Source: Taenia hydatigena (Eukaryota; Platyhelminthes; Cestoda; Cyclophyllidea; Taeniidae). Taken from it: a DNA stretch of 64,000 nt. Position 1 is the first letter of the stretch. Every line of letters begins with the position of its first letter. Positions 14,101 to 25,984 of this stretch are shown here, in pieces. The position numbers and the translations under genes are program-made. The notes under the pieces were generated by a model that was not told where the DNA came from, searched no databases, and worked only from the letters and a program-made list of their open reading frames with translations. Location: contig JADWOT020001577.1 in assembly GCA_036345935.2 (NCBI GenBank), forward strand, positions 186,001 through 250,000, read 5' to 3'.

Positions 14101-14926
14101 GCTTTAGTATTTCACTCACGCTCGTAAAGTTCTGCTGTTATGGCCCCGATTAGCAAAGTTGCGAAGGGTTGTCAAATTTGGGTGGCACGGAAAGAGAACA
14201 ACAGACCAGATTTGCAGTAGGGATTGATAAGCTCCTTTTGCACACTACTAGACGGAGCCTAATATTGCGGGCGAAGACAACAGTGGAAGCGGTTGCATAA
14301 ACGCAGAAGACTTTAAGCACAAACTGTGTGGTGATGTGACTTTTCTCTGCTTAGCTGTACGTGATAAACGATCCTGGCTATGATGATACTCGTTCGCAGC
14401 ACAGTAGACTTTTCAGTAGGCTGCTCTAAGATCGTTCAAACGCACCAAAGATCTGGTCTGCATGAAGCAATGGCTTGCATTTCAAAATTTTGGAATTAAG
14501 GTAATCTGAGTGTCTCTGAGTGAATTCACCGAGACATTAAATTGGCAAACTTTACGTAACGGAAATGACTTTGGCAGGCCATTCATTATCGCAGACGTCT
14601 AAAATTCAGATTTCAGCAACTCGTAAGTAAAGGCCATGATAACCATGTAAGCAAAAAATTTCACTCTCAGTATCTGCTTCCCACCTCCTCTCTATTATTG
14701 CCCAGATAGAGTTTGCTTTGCGGGAAATTCAGTATTCCGAAACCCCAACCACATCTACACCGTAAACTCCATTAATGTAGACCATAACCATGATGGCCGA
14801 ATTACTTTAGATTCGCTTCGTGGTTAATTAAGCTTTCGTGGAGAGATTTTATTGTAGCCAGGAAATAAACGCGGGATAGTGGTGAGGATAATTCTTAAAA
14901 GGAAGCGAGGACTACTCCACAGCGAT
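5131..14926. other. Long gene-poor stretch
   Basis: Nothing here can be assigned to a gene. The longest open frames (for example 6399-6710 +, 6777-7103 -, 10013-10321 + and 11650-11964 -, each 100-110 codons) show no recognisable domain and no convincing splice context. A purine-rich GAGAGGGAGAGAGAAG tract lies near 7790-7815. No tRNA-like or rRNA-like sequence was seen. Confidence 0.5.
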
Positions 14927-15058
14927 ATGATGTGGCTTTTCAAGTGGCTTGTGATTGCGCAAACTCTTCAACCTCTCCACAGCCTTCAGCAGCCACTTTT
15001 AGACCCTCCACAGGCAAAAGTCAGATTTCCACAGCCTGAGATCTGGCCAGAATCTCAA
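14927..15058 (+). CDS. Candidate first coding exon of a secreted or membrane protein (weak)
   Basis: Seen: two consecutive ATG codons start a 44-codon frame that opens M-M-W-L-F-K-W-L-V-I-A-Q. This is a possible short signal peptide, followed by a proline- and glutamine-rich stretch. It ends in phase 0 at a good donor (CAA|GTAGGT). A possible next exon begins after CTCTAG at 15393 and reads D-C-Q-F-V-S-G-T-G-R-Y-K-G-A-L-I-F-S-D in the same phase before a stop at 15462-15464. That piece faintly recalls the start of a kringle domain (C..G.G..Y.G). The family is not recognised and no further exons were found. It may be a chance open frame. Confidence 0.22.
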
Positions 15059-16444
15059 GTAGGTAGTTAAATTGGACTCATAGTTTACCTTAAAAATGGG
15101 ACAATTTAGCCAATAAATTCAGAAAATATCAAGACTTCCTCTCCTGATGAAATTTTTGTGAAAAAAAATATTCTCCTCTGACAACAAATTAAGTATGCTT
15201 GGGGGACGGTAGTTTTCTACACGTTCTAAGGTTAAATTATCTTGTTTCTAGCCACCTTAGTTACCAACTGTTGCCCCAGTGAACTAGGAGATGCGAATCG
15301 CACCACAAATATTGCAAGAGGAGGAATTAGACACTGAATTGTCGGCAATTTTGTTCATCACCGGCTTCAATAAGGGCTCATTTTGTCTCTAGGACTGTCA
15401 GTTTGTCAGTGGCACCGGCCGCTACAAAGGTGCCCTTATCTTCAGTGATCATACTACCATTTGAAAAGTTGTCCGGTATGCTCTAAAAAACTCATCTTTT
15501 TCCGCCAGTAGGGATTTTGACGAGATTGCGGGGCTCCAAAAAAGTTAGAGTTTACCCTACCACTTGTAAAACCAATTTCACCGACTATGGGATAGCTATT
15601 TGGAACCGTGATTGGTGCGTCAGTAGTGATTACTAATCCTTCTATTCCAAAAAGTAGCCTTAAGGGCAATCGAGAAAGGTTTTGAGGTAAGAGGCCTGAA
15701 GTGGCAGGAGTCTGAGGTATTCAAATCTACTATCTTTTATGTAGGCAGATGCGCTACTTAAATTGGAAATTAAGTAGGCTCCCACCAATCTGGCATTCAT
15801 TTTATCTAAGTTTACAATTTCATGCATCCAAACCGGCTCTAAGATGTTGCTTATCACTAGTTTATAGAAGTAACTCTTCTTTACCTTTATCAGACCTTGC
15901 ATGTCTCAAATATATGACGCGTTCTCGATCGGCTAAATTGGGCTGATTAGCCTAGTCTCATGGCAGCAAAGGATTTGTACGAGGTTTTAACCTTAAATTT
16001 GACCAATTCTTCCCTTCATTAAAATGACTTGCTCTATGACGGTTGTCTGGGTGTAATGCTGAGCCAAAAAATGCCCGCCTCACGGTGGCGCGTCTTCCTT
16101 CGACACACTGACAGCAAAATGCATTAACAACCGAAACCTGTTTCGGCTGCAGTGTCTAGCATGACAAGAGTATATGAGAGTATATCAACAGTGCCTAGTG
16201 GGTCGTAAGCTAATAAAACAACCCACCCATAGGAACGTACTCTACCTGTTCATCGAAACCTCCCGATTGCCTCAGCTCCACGCATCCTTAGAGCAGCAGC
16301 ACAGAGAAATAGCAAAAACTCTTGGTTTGCGTTTTAAATGTGTATGTATATGTATAATATTAATGCGAAAATTCAGCAGCAGCAGTCAGAGCTCAAAACA
16401 CCTTTGTACATTCAGTGGAAAGTGAATATCAAGAAGCTTTCGAC

Positions 16445-17288
16445 TTAGTTGAAGGCTCGCGGGTAAATGAGTTCTACACCATCCAGTTCACGGGCCAACT
16501 TTTTTACGTAAGCCAGGAGACAGGCTTGAAAGGCGCTGATTGGGATCTGGTTAGCCCGCAGACGCTCACCCATCATCTGTTCGCACACCTCCAGTGCCTC
16601 GTCCACACGTTGGCTTGAAATCAGTCGATCCTAGAACACGGCACCACAAAAACAAACAAATATGGGTCCTTGTATTTAATTTAATGTCTATTTATACCAC
16701 TGAGAAGCTAACGAACCAATGGTCAGGCTTTATGCGCGCAAGGTATATCTGAATGGAGTTGCGCACAGTAGTAGGAAGTTCCTAATTTTGAAGGCCTAAA
16801 TAAGCCTTTAGTTTCCACTAATCTGTAAATGGACAGTGAAAGTGAGTCTTAATGTTATTTTTACAAAAAGTGAATTTTCTATATTTTGCACAGCTTTCGG
16901 TACCGTTGGACGCTGAATTCATTTAAGTAGCACAGCTGGAGTAAAATCTGCTACTTATTTCTGCACAAATAAAAGCTTTAGAATGAGCGATTTTCTTCAT
17001 AATGACCATATTTTGGTTGATAATAGCAATTGTGGGCAGGCACGAAAGTAAGCTAAGCATAAGAAGCTGCCACTGGAGTTTTGACCACCCCAGTGGGGTG
17101 TGTTTTGAATTGAAACGTGACCGAAGCTGCCGACTTCTTTAGGATGATAGAAGAAGTGCATTGATAAGATAGATAGCACAATTTTGAGCGATCTAACTCA
17201 CCGAGAGTCTTTCGGGCAGCACTGTGGCGTCAGCAGACGCGACCACGAGGAGGGCAGAGGCAAGAGCAATCAGGAGACGAGCAAACAT
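16445..17288 (-). CDS. Small secreted protein, two exons, 90 aa, family unknown
   Basis: Seen: exon 1 (17288 down to 17202, 29 codons) starts at an ATG and encodes a clear signal peptide (M-F-A-R-L-L-I-A-L-A-S-A-L-L-V-V-A-S-A), likely cut after Ala19 or Ala21. It ends in phase 0 at TCG|GTGAGT. Exon 2 (16630 down to 16445) begins after TTCTAG in phase 0, runs 61 codons and stops at TAA. The mature part is about 70 residues, mostly amphipathic helix, with two cysteines (in V-C-E-Q-M and Q-A-C-L-L), and ends Y-P-R-A-F-N. Both exons are more GC-rich than the surrounding DNA. A TATA box lies 108 bp upstream of the ATG. Exon 2 contains no start codon of its own in a useful position. Known: tapeworms make small secreted helical proteins of this size and two-exon plan (the antigen B / 8-kDa lipid-binding family). 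Sequence similarity to them is not evident, so this is only an analogy. Confidence 0.5.
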
Positions 17289-17395
17289 CTTTCTTGGCGC
17301 AATTCGTGAGCGGTTCAAACGTTGCCTCAAGTGATCGAAGCGGCAGCAGGAACGATCGGCTAGAGGATTTGCTGTCTCCTGCAAAAGTCCCGACC

Positions 17396-17402
17396 TTTTA
17401 TA
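17396..17402 (-). promoter_or_regulatory. TATA box of the small secreted protein gene
   Basis: On the - strand the sequence reads GTATAAAAGGTC, a consensus TATA element. It is 108 bp upstream of the ATG at 17288, so a start site about 25-30 bp downstream would leave a 5' UTR of about 80 nt. It supports a real gene start here. Confidence 0.55.
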
Positions 17403-20290
17403 CACCTAGTTAAGCACCTGATTGGCCATTCGCTCTCGGTGTGTGTATGAGTCCGGCCCGATGGATGGAGGGATGAACCGGCAAACCACTCATTATTGAA
17501 GCGAGGAAGGGGTACAGGAGACCGAGGGAAGCGGCTAAAGGGATGCAGGGGACATTTTTGCTACATGGACAATTGACTACATGTGGTGGGGAAATTTATG
17601 TTCCCTCACAAAAGTTCACCCTCTAAGCCTGTTTGAAGCAATGATTGAGTGAACAGATTCTGGTTACATTGCATGACGAAAAAGGTTACCAGGTTGTTTT
17701 TAATCAATTAAATTAAATTCACTGCAACAGTCAGAGTAGAGAAGGCTAAAATGAGGTGAAAACCCGAACATCTACCCAAAGGAACAATATAAACCCGCTT
17801 AGTTAAGTCGATGGATAAGTCGGCCCTTGTCATCGACGCTTAAAAGAGTGGTGGTGACTTTAATCAAGCCCTGAAAGTTCTTTTAAGGGCTTATTAATAT
17901 ACGGTGTCCGAGGCGGGGTCTCTGTAACTCCCTTATCGTCCATCGCATTGGCTTTTTGCAAGCTGCGGGAAACCAAAAAGTGCTCGTCTCGAACACTCAT
18001 CTGTTAAAAGGCCATTTGAGCCTCACAGCTGAGACTCACGCTTGTCAGTCGGTTAGGCTCGGCCCTAAAGCTGGGAAAGGCGACTCCCCTCCAAGTGCCT
18101 TGTCCCAACCTTTGGAGGTGGTGCCGTGGGTGGAAATACTCTTGAATGATTTCCAACTTGTCAACAACGTCGCAATTTGACCTTTCCCCATCGGTCGTAT
18201 TATTCCCCTACTGGAGGATTGATTGGCTGATTTAAGCTGTATTGGCTATTTCTATCTCATTCCCTCACTCTCTCTCACTCACCGCCTATCCCACGCATCT
18301 ATGAGACTATGTCATACTCAGAAGACAAAGCATTTTGTCTGTAATGGACTATAAACATAACTTTATTTTTCATTTAATGAGAGCCAATCAACAGCATCGG
18401 TTGAAGTCGATTCGTTTAATACATCTCGAGGGTGGGTAGGAAACCCCGTTCAAACGTGACCACGAGTGGTACGGCTAAAGAAAGGTCCCAATTCCACAAA
18501 TCATGTCAAAGCACTTTTCTTGGCACAGCTAAAAACCTCCTTCTTAAAACACTCTAGGGTAATAGAAGGGGAGAGAGGGAGGACCACTCTGACTCATTCT
18601 CATCTTCTCGATTCCCCAGGCAATGTTTTTTGGCGCACGCGTTAGGCTTATCAAAAGATTCCCGGGGCTAGGAGATCACGTGATCGCAAACAAAACAGAC
18701 TGACCAGTTGGAAAATAATAGGGACACAAAAACAAAATTCTTTTTTAGGCGTTCGGTCAGCAAAAGTGCGATTCGCAAACCTGTGGGTGGAAGCAAGCCT
18801 GTGCCTTCTACTTCATGTCAGTGAGGTGGAAGCCAATGTGTCGATAGTTTTTTTAATAATCTGGGGAAAAGGCTGTTATTCCTACAAAAAATATTTATAA
18901 GGCAATTTCCACTGCCATTTATCTTCTCCAAAAATTGAGCAGACCTATTTGGTTAACTTATAAGTTAGAGATGAACTTTGATTAGTACCCTCAGATAGTG
19001 AAGATTACAAAGGTGTTGATAAATATTTAGCCCTTTTCCTGCAGCAATCCGCGCTAGCGACCAAGATCGTGGTGCTTCGTACAATCGAACACTTAAAAAC
19101 TTCTTCGATAATGGGTTGTTACCGAATTCAGCTTTAACTTTTTGGATGAGACTTTCGGAGAGCGGTGTTCCCTTCGTCAAGACACATGAGGTAATCTTGG
19201 AGATGTCAAATCAGTTTAAAGTGGCAGCTTGCTAACTTTCCTAAGCCCAGTTAAAGACATCCAAGAATGTGACAAACTGTGGGAACGTGAATTATGACCA
19301 AGAGAGTTCAATCAATTGCCAAGTGCTTCAAGTGGCTGTGAATGGTTAATAAGAAGAAAGAAATAACTCCATTGAGAAAACACAAATGCAAGTTTATATG
19401 TTGGCTGGAGACAATATGAATTCCCAAAAATGTACGGACAGGGAATACTTACCAAAGGAGCATATTTATTAATCGGTATAGTTGTAATACCTTGAATGTG
19501 AGTTTGGATCTTTGTTTCGGTTACATGGACACTTAAGTATCTACTACTGTAATTCTGCTGGACGGCATAATCTCCGAATCTTAGCACCTCTATCCATCAG
19601 CAGTATATCCACAGCCGTTTTTATACAAATTTTTCGCTTTAAGGTAGACTCAGAATCCTCCACTTAAAAGTACTTAAAATTTATGAAAAAGTGGGCGAAA
19701 CGCATTCGATTGATCATTGAAATTAAGGCCCGAGAACAAAATGCACTTTAGTAAAAATGTTGGGATTTATTTGAATGAAAGATAACTGTCATTTGCTGTG
19801 TCGATCATGGAGGCGCTTCTACCATAAAAGGCATTGGTTCACCTATCATTCGTGCTTTTTGAATTTACTCTTTCCTTTGTCAAGGTGGCTTAACTTCTTA
19901 AACAAAATATGTAGCCCATTTAAACAGATGAAACATTGAATTTAGCGTACACTGCTTGTAAAAGACTGCTTTGGAGGATTTTTCTTCCTTTTTAGGCTTA
20001 TTGTGCTAATTTGACTCAACTAAAATGGGTAAATATGAAGCGCGTGTAAAGGAGAGAAAATGCTTTGTTGGTAATGGATGCTTGAATCAAATTTACGGCA
20101 AACCCAACAATTACTTTATGTAAGATGTGTATTTAGCGATTTTACGTAAAGCAGCGATAATATCCCAGAGTATGCTATTTCCATTGTTTGATTTTTCAGC
20201 TAACTTGGGGTGGACATCACTTTTACAAGGCTTAATATAAAATCGTCATTAGAACACTACCTGACGTGGATCACTCGGGAAATCGAGCAC
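17403..20290. other. Non-coding stretch
   Basis: No gene recognised. The 17956-18180 open frame (+) is moderately GC-rich but shows no domain and no splice signals that would extend it. Confidence 0.45.
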
Positions 20291-20513
20291 TGTAATGCTT
20301 ATTTTTTTAATGTGCTCTGTAGGCCAGAGGCGGGGTGGCAATTTGAACCTGGTTGCGGAGCAGCGTGGTGACTCCCAGAAGCTTCACTTACCCCGTCCTG
20401 AACTCTCCTACAAAATCTCTCTGTATCCTTTCTTACCCATAACAAAAACATCTAGGCGTGTTCAGACTTCTAATAGCAAGGGCGGTAAGAGCGAAGAGTA
20501 GGAACCCTCTACA
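20291..20513 (+). repeat. Solo LTR-like repeat, family 2 (223 bp)
   Basis: Begins TGTAATGCTTA and ends CCCTCTACA, the TG...CA form of an LTR. It is flanked by AGCAC and AGCGC, a possible 5-bp target duplication with one mismatch. A second copy lies at 47660-47885. Shared blocks include AGGCCAGAGGCGGG, GAACCTGGTTGC/GAACTTGGTTGC, CGTCCTGAAC and AGCAAGGGCGG. No coding capacity. Confidence 0.6.
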
Positions 20514-20523
20514 AGCGCAACCT

Positions 20524-20711
20524 TGTAACATTTTGTTGGTTTGGACTGCGGGTTTCCGATCTCGGTCACAGAGGTGGCCATATTGCCCTAGCCGTGTGGG
20601 CTGGACTCCGGGCCATACCAGCAGCTCTATCCCTTCTGTCTATTAAATATATACATTCTGCTCTGGTATTTAGCCTCCTTTTGCCTTCGAGGGAGTCTCG
20701 AGACGCGACGA
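20524..20711 (+). repeat. Solo LTR-like repeat, family 1
   Basis: Begins TGTAACATTTTGTTGG just 10 bp after the family-2 LTR. It continues with CCGATCTCGG, GTGGCCATATTGCCCTAG, GGACTCCGGGCCATACCAG and CCTCCTTTTGCCTTCGAGG. The same blocks in the same order occur at 41150-41331 and 24561-24735. The 3' end has decayed (GAGACGCGACGA instead of GGGACGCTACA). Confidence 0.6.
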
Positions 20712-23379
20712 CCCAGACACAAATTTGCTTTAAATCCCATTTTAATAATCTCTAGTTCCTGCTTTTTTCGCTCCTGGTGTTTTATGAATTCGAATTCAAG
20801 AACTAACATTTATGTTTTATCGCAATGTTACAGTGAAATACGATATAAGCTACTTAATAACGGTGGCGCTATTGAACTCAATGCAGGGGCATACTGCACC
20901 TTGACTTTGCATAATCTCAAGGGACGTTATTGTTTATTTCAAGCTAATTTGGATTGTTTTAAAAGTAGATAAGCGTTTTTGGCCTTGTGCTTACTTTACT
21001 TTGTAGCATTTGGTCGGGTAGACCTTTTTTCGAACTTTGTGGTTGATGTAAGCCGTGTCTGAGCGAATTTGCCTCTGTTGGCATGGATAATCTTTAAAAA
21101 ACTCGAATAATCGAACAAATCTAATTCATTTTTGTGCTTTTCTCTGCTGCTATCGCTATGCGATGCGCATAAGCAATCGTACAGTGGAGGGTAGATACCT
21201 AAGGTTGTTATCGCCTCTAGTCCCATGTCACAGTTGTAGAAGCAGATGCTTCAAGGGTAAACAAAAATCATGCATCACTTGGAAGAAGGTTTTGTGAATA
21301 CACTTCTCCTAATAAAATTGATTAATTTGATTGCAACTATTTGATTCGACCTTGCTTCCATTTTTCCCCAAAGTAAGGCCATCCGTCTTTTCCATTTTCA
21401 AAACAACACCCATTATCAGACTTGAGTTTACTTAGTACATGTATTTTATGCCTTTGTCACTCGTCCCAACATCTCAGGAACTACCAAATTAACTCTTCAT
21501 GTAGCTGCTTGTAATCGCAAGCATATTTATCCTCTTCGCTTATATGATACAAAACTGAAAGTGACTTTTTTAAATAAATGCTGCGTAACAGTCTCCTTAA
21601 GAGGTTCTACTGTTCACGATCATTTAGTACTTACTCTTTTAGATGCCATACGATTCTTTGGATTTAAGCTCGGCTAGAGACCGATATTCTGTACTGATAA
21701 AGAAAGCTATGCCTCAATAATTTCAAAAACATTATCATGGGGCATCGAGGCTGTCCAGTAAGCGCAGATCAGAAGGAGGACAGCTCAAGTCCTATGCAAT
21801 GGGTGGTGTAACGCTAGCAGCTTCGTGAATTATTAATTAAAATAGGAGACATTAAGAAAAAATACTTCTTCTCGTTTTACGCGCTAAGAAATGCAGCCAA
21901 TTCTGAAATAACGAGGTGATTTTTTATACCTACTTTAAACTGATCTCTATTTTTAAATATGCAACACATGAGTCAAGTTACAACAACTTCGACACTTCTT
22001 TTTATCTGGCCGTCTGCATCAACTGGACTTGTCCCCATTTGCGACAACAAAACCTCGTCGTAATTAAAAGCGTGAAAAGGAGTTAGGTGTCCAGGAGAAT
22101 AATTACCTTCTTAAAATCATTGCGCGCATACGCAATAAGATCTCTGCGCAATATGACGCAAGTGAATTTTTAGATTAGAAACTGTTCTTTCTTTCCGTTT
22201 TGTAATTGATTCTCACATGAGAAGCTGAAGCTTCTTTCGGATGGATCATATTACAAATTTGCGGCCAAATCATGCAAACCTCGGTTTTTTTTAAAACTGA
22301 GGTTTTATGTATCCCACAGGTAACGACCTTCAGTTATTAAAATAATGCTTCTCATAATTGAGCACATTAAAGTACATCGTCGGTGATTCCAATCAAAATT
22401 TACATATTTAAAGGAAAGACTGGATTTTAATATAGTCGGTCGGCTGAATTGCATCCGTCTAAGTACGAGGAGGTGGCACAGATGCCTCAATCCTCCTATT
22501 TTAAAGTCGTTGAATATACTTTAGCCAGACTATCTGAGCCTTTAATAACTCATAAATTAAGTTGATAAGTACCACAAAATCAGCTTTAAATAATTAACAA
22601 CAAAGCGGCCTCTTATTTACCCTCGGTGTCCACCCACCTCATTTGAGTGGTGAGGGTCATTAAGGCGACTTAATTGAGTACACCTCCCCTCGGCAACTGA
22701 GATTATGTGCCGCTACTTGTGTTTTGGCAGGGTTAAATTAGAGCCTACCAGCATGATGAATTGGCGCTCGCGGCCAACGGCCTTCTTCACCGCCCCCTGA
22801 TCACGCACTCCTGGCGTGACCGAACGTGTCTGCCTTCACCGGCCGGCCTACCTACCAAGGCAAGGCACCCGCCGCCTTGTTCTCATCATATTCATGTACT
22901 TAAATAATAAACGCTAAATTAATTAGGAAGGTTTTATAATGCTGGTTAATTTGTTTTATTTACACTAGGAGGGGTCAGTTGGAGGTGGTAAAATGCACAT
23001 TTAAAGAACTGACACCTCAATATCAGTGAAACTTTCTGGAGTGAATCACACTAATGTATCTCAAAATATAGGATATAATGTGTAGTAGTATTCTGGTGCG
23101 TCAAATCTGAACTTTTATTCCTTCTGTCTTCTACCACCATCTTGATGGCGTGAATATTCACCCTTGCCTGAAGCTCTCAGCCCTACTTAAGGCTAGTAAC
23201 ATTTTTAGCGCCTTGAGAATTTCCCGAATTCCTTGGGCAGAGAATTTGCCGTCGATGGTATGGACCGCAGATGCGGCCATTCTAGCGAAGGTACCACGGA
23301 GGCGATTTCAGGCGGCCCCGTTACAAAACTTAGAGTTAAACAAACAATTAACGCACTACAATATCTAACTGCGGGCTCA
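20712..23379. other. Non-coding stretch
   Basis: No gene recognised. A GC-rich block at about 22735-22865, unusual for its AT-rich surroundings, holds no open frame that looks coding on either strand. Confidence 0.45.
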
Positions 23380-24735
23380 GGAGTGTCTCAGGACTCCCAT
23401 ATTGGTGGCAACGATAAGTGGATCCGACACAAAACTTACACCTTTAATCCTAATGGCTGGATGCCAAAGTGAAAGTCACGGAAAGAGCATTTCCTTGTGT
23501 GGATTGCTGAACGTTTAGGTGGCTACCACAGTACATCTACCGAAACACTGTCTCCTGTTACTGAGTTCTAAACACTAGCGGCTACTAGTGGTGAGGGATT
23601 GGGTCTAATCGTACCCAAAGGTGACGAAGTGGAAGCAAGCGATGGGTGTGTCAATATTAGGATTCTGCATAAGAATGAGGCTACGTTTGCCTCTTCTGTT
23701 AGCTCCTAGTCAGACGAGGGAGCAACACTTTGATTGTTGGCCTCTCGGTTTTCACAACAGACCACTTAGGGGCTCCACCTTCGCACCTCTCTGGGTCACA
23801 CCAGTAGCTTCTCCGCCCTTCTTCTACACTTCGGGCTACTACACTGATGGTAAAGGCAGACACATATTATCCGAAGTAATAACTGCAAGATTACGATTGT
23901 TGCATGCTAAACTTTATCATGATAGTAGAAGATCATGGAGCATGGAAAATCCCCAAAAGATGGGTTAAAATTGACGTCCGCCTCCGGAAACTACCTCATT
24001 TTTGCGTTCTGTGGAAATGCTATTGATACCCAAAACGGAAATTGCTATGAGCCACTTAGACATGTGTTTTTTGAAGTTCCACCGCTACCTGAATGACAAT
24101 GCCTACTAAGCGAACACGCGGCACCTCCCTCACTTCCTCAGTAGCTGGACAGAACCTCGGTAGATAGATATACGGCTGGGGAGGACTCAAGTGAGGAAAA
24201 CGCTGGAAGGAGGAATGGACACGAATCTCCACTCCGCATGAAACTGTTATGGATATACCAGATGGTCTGCATGTTTATTCCTCCCCTTAATGCAGTTCCT
24301 GTGGAGGGCAACCTTTAGACGCAGTGGAGAGAACTGCGACTTGCGAGCAAGTATAGTCCAAGCTGCACAAAATTTCGATGGCTGGTGCAGTCGATTCGTT
24401 GTGGTGGCTGACAAAAGAGGTTACTCGCAAGGGTTGCCAGAAAGGGCATCCGAAAGCCGAAGGGAGCCATGCAGTACATTGGTTGCTGTGGTAATGGTCC
24501 AGTTAGGGGTCCACCACTGCACCTCTACCGGATGGCCTGGACTTCGGACCGGGGCAGTAGTGTAGTACTTTGTTTGCTTGGCCGCGGGTTCCGGTTACGG
24601 TCACCTGGGTAGCCATATTGCCCGGCCGTGTGGACTGGCCTCTGGGCCATGCCAACAGCCCCAATTCCTTTCTGTTTACTAAATCTTTACATTACTATGC
24701 CTTCTTTTGCCTTCAAAGAAGTCTTGAAACGCTAA
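23380..24735 (+). mobile_element. Retroelement remnant with primer-site-like junction and 3' LTR (TRIM-like)
   Basis: At 23381-23415 GTCTCAGGACTCCCATATTGG, continuing GTGGCAACGATAAG, matches the junction at 4395-4425 in the other copy. About 1.1 kb of internal sequence follows, without recognisable gag or pol domains. A purine-rich GGACCGGGGCAGTAG then precedes an LTR at 24561-24735, which starts TGTAGTACTTTGTTTG and ends GTCTTGAAACGCTAAA. Short open frames inside (for example 23621-23968 and 24290-24565) show no recognised domain. Flatworm genomes carry such terminal-repeat retrotransposons in miniature. The 5' LTR is not clearly recognisable here. Confidence 0.45.
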
Positions 24736-25984
24736 AATTAAGCCTTAAAGGTGACAGTGAGGATCCTTTTAAGTTTGCGGTACCACGTCTCTACCCAAGT
24801 ATTTTCAAGTCACCTCATTATTTTCGAGAAGTGAGCTTTTTAAGATCGAGTGTGTATAACCTTCGTTTGTACAGATCTAACCCCTAGAAGATGAGAGGAA
24901 ATTAAACTTTTGGCACAACTCTAGCCGTCATGGACACTCTTTTTTATGGCTGTCACTATAAGTCCACGTTGATCAAATGATTACTGCATTTTTGGAAAAA
25001 AAATGAACAGATATAATAACAAATTAGCATCAATATTTTCCCCCTTGTAGCGATAATAAGCACACAAAGCGCAGTCTTCTGCCTCTATAATAAAACCAGA
25101 AAGACTCAAGTAGAGGTTCAACTTCCTATTATCTAAATAAGTAGATGGGCCTTGAAAATGCATCCTTGCAAAGTATGAACTCCCGAAATATGACCCTTCC
25201 GAGTTTTATGCCTATGCATTTGACAACAAGCCACTGAGTATCAGGAACTCATAAGTCAAGGCAGTAATTAAAGTTTATTTCGTCTGGCCATTTGAAGAAC
25301 AGTTGTTAATTAGAGGCATAATTAAAACTTCGGTAATGCGTTGATGATGAAATGCTCTTGCAATTATGAAGGCCTAAAAAGGTCATACACCCTTGAAACT
25401 TTGGAAATTTATCTTAGCCCTTTCATTTCATCCATAACTATTATTTTTAATAAAAGGTATCAATATTTCCAGTTCTTCACCAATGCGCAAATTTTAGCCT
25501 TTTTATTGTTATTACCATTGTTTGCGTAAACACTTTTTTGTCCCACAGACAAAATCTAGCGCTTCTAGTAAATTCGTTTGCTTTCGCCAATTGAAATAGG
25601 AAATGATATTAATGCGAAGGTCTATAGATGAGCAATCAAATGGTTACTGAGGTGGCATGCACTTCGATATCACTAACATACTTAACATAGCTTACGTTAA
25701 AAATTTTACTTTGACTTGAGGGAAGTGATTTGATTGGTAAATATTCCCTAAGAATTTGTACATGCCTATTTTCGTTTTCGTATCCACTTCAGCAATGCAC
25801 TGGTTATATTAATGATGATTAGTGTCAGTTCTACAATCACATCATAAATAATGTCACTAAACGCGTAATTTTGCATCAACTTCTGTTATATTTTCACTAC
25901 TTTATGCATCAATGTCAAAAAAATGATTGGCTAAAAATATGCTGTAGTGACCGCGGATGCTTTGAGATTGTTGCTTTAATAGGC
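24736..25984. other. AT-rich stretch upstream of the TBCB gene
   Basis: Nothing coding was recognised. This must include the promoter and 5' UTR of the next gene, but no clear TATA box or splice-leader acceptor was singled out. Confidence 0.4.
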
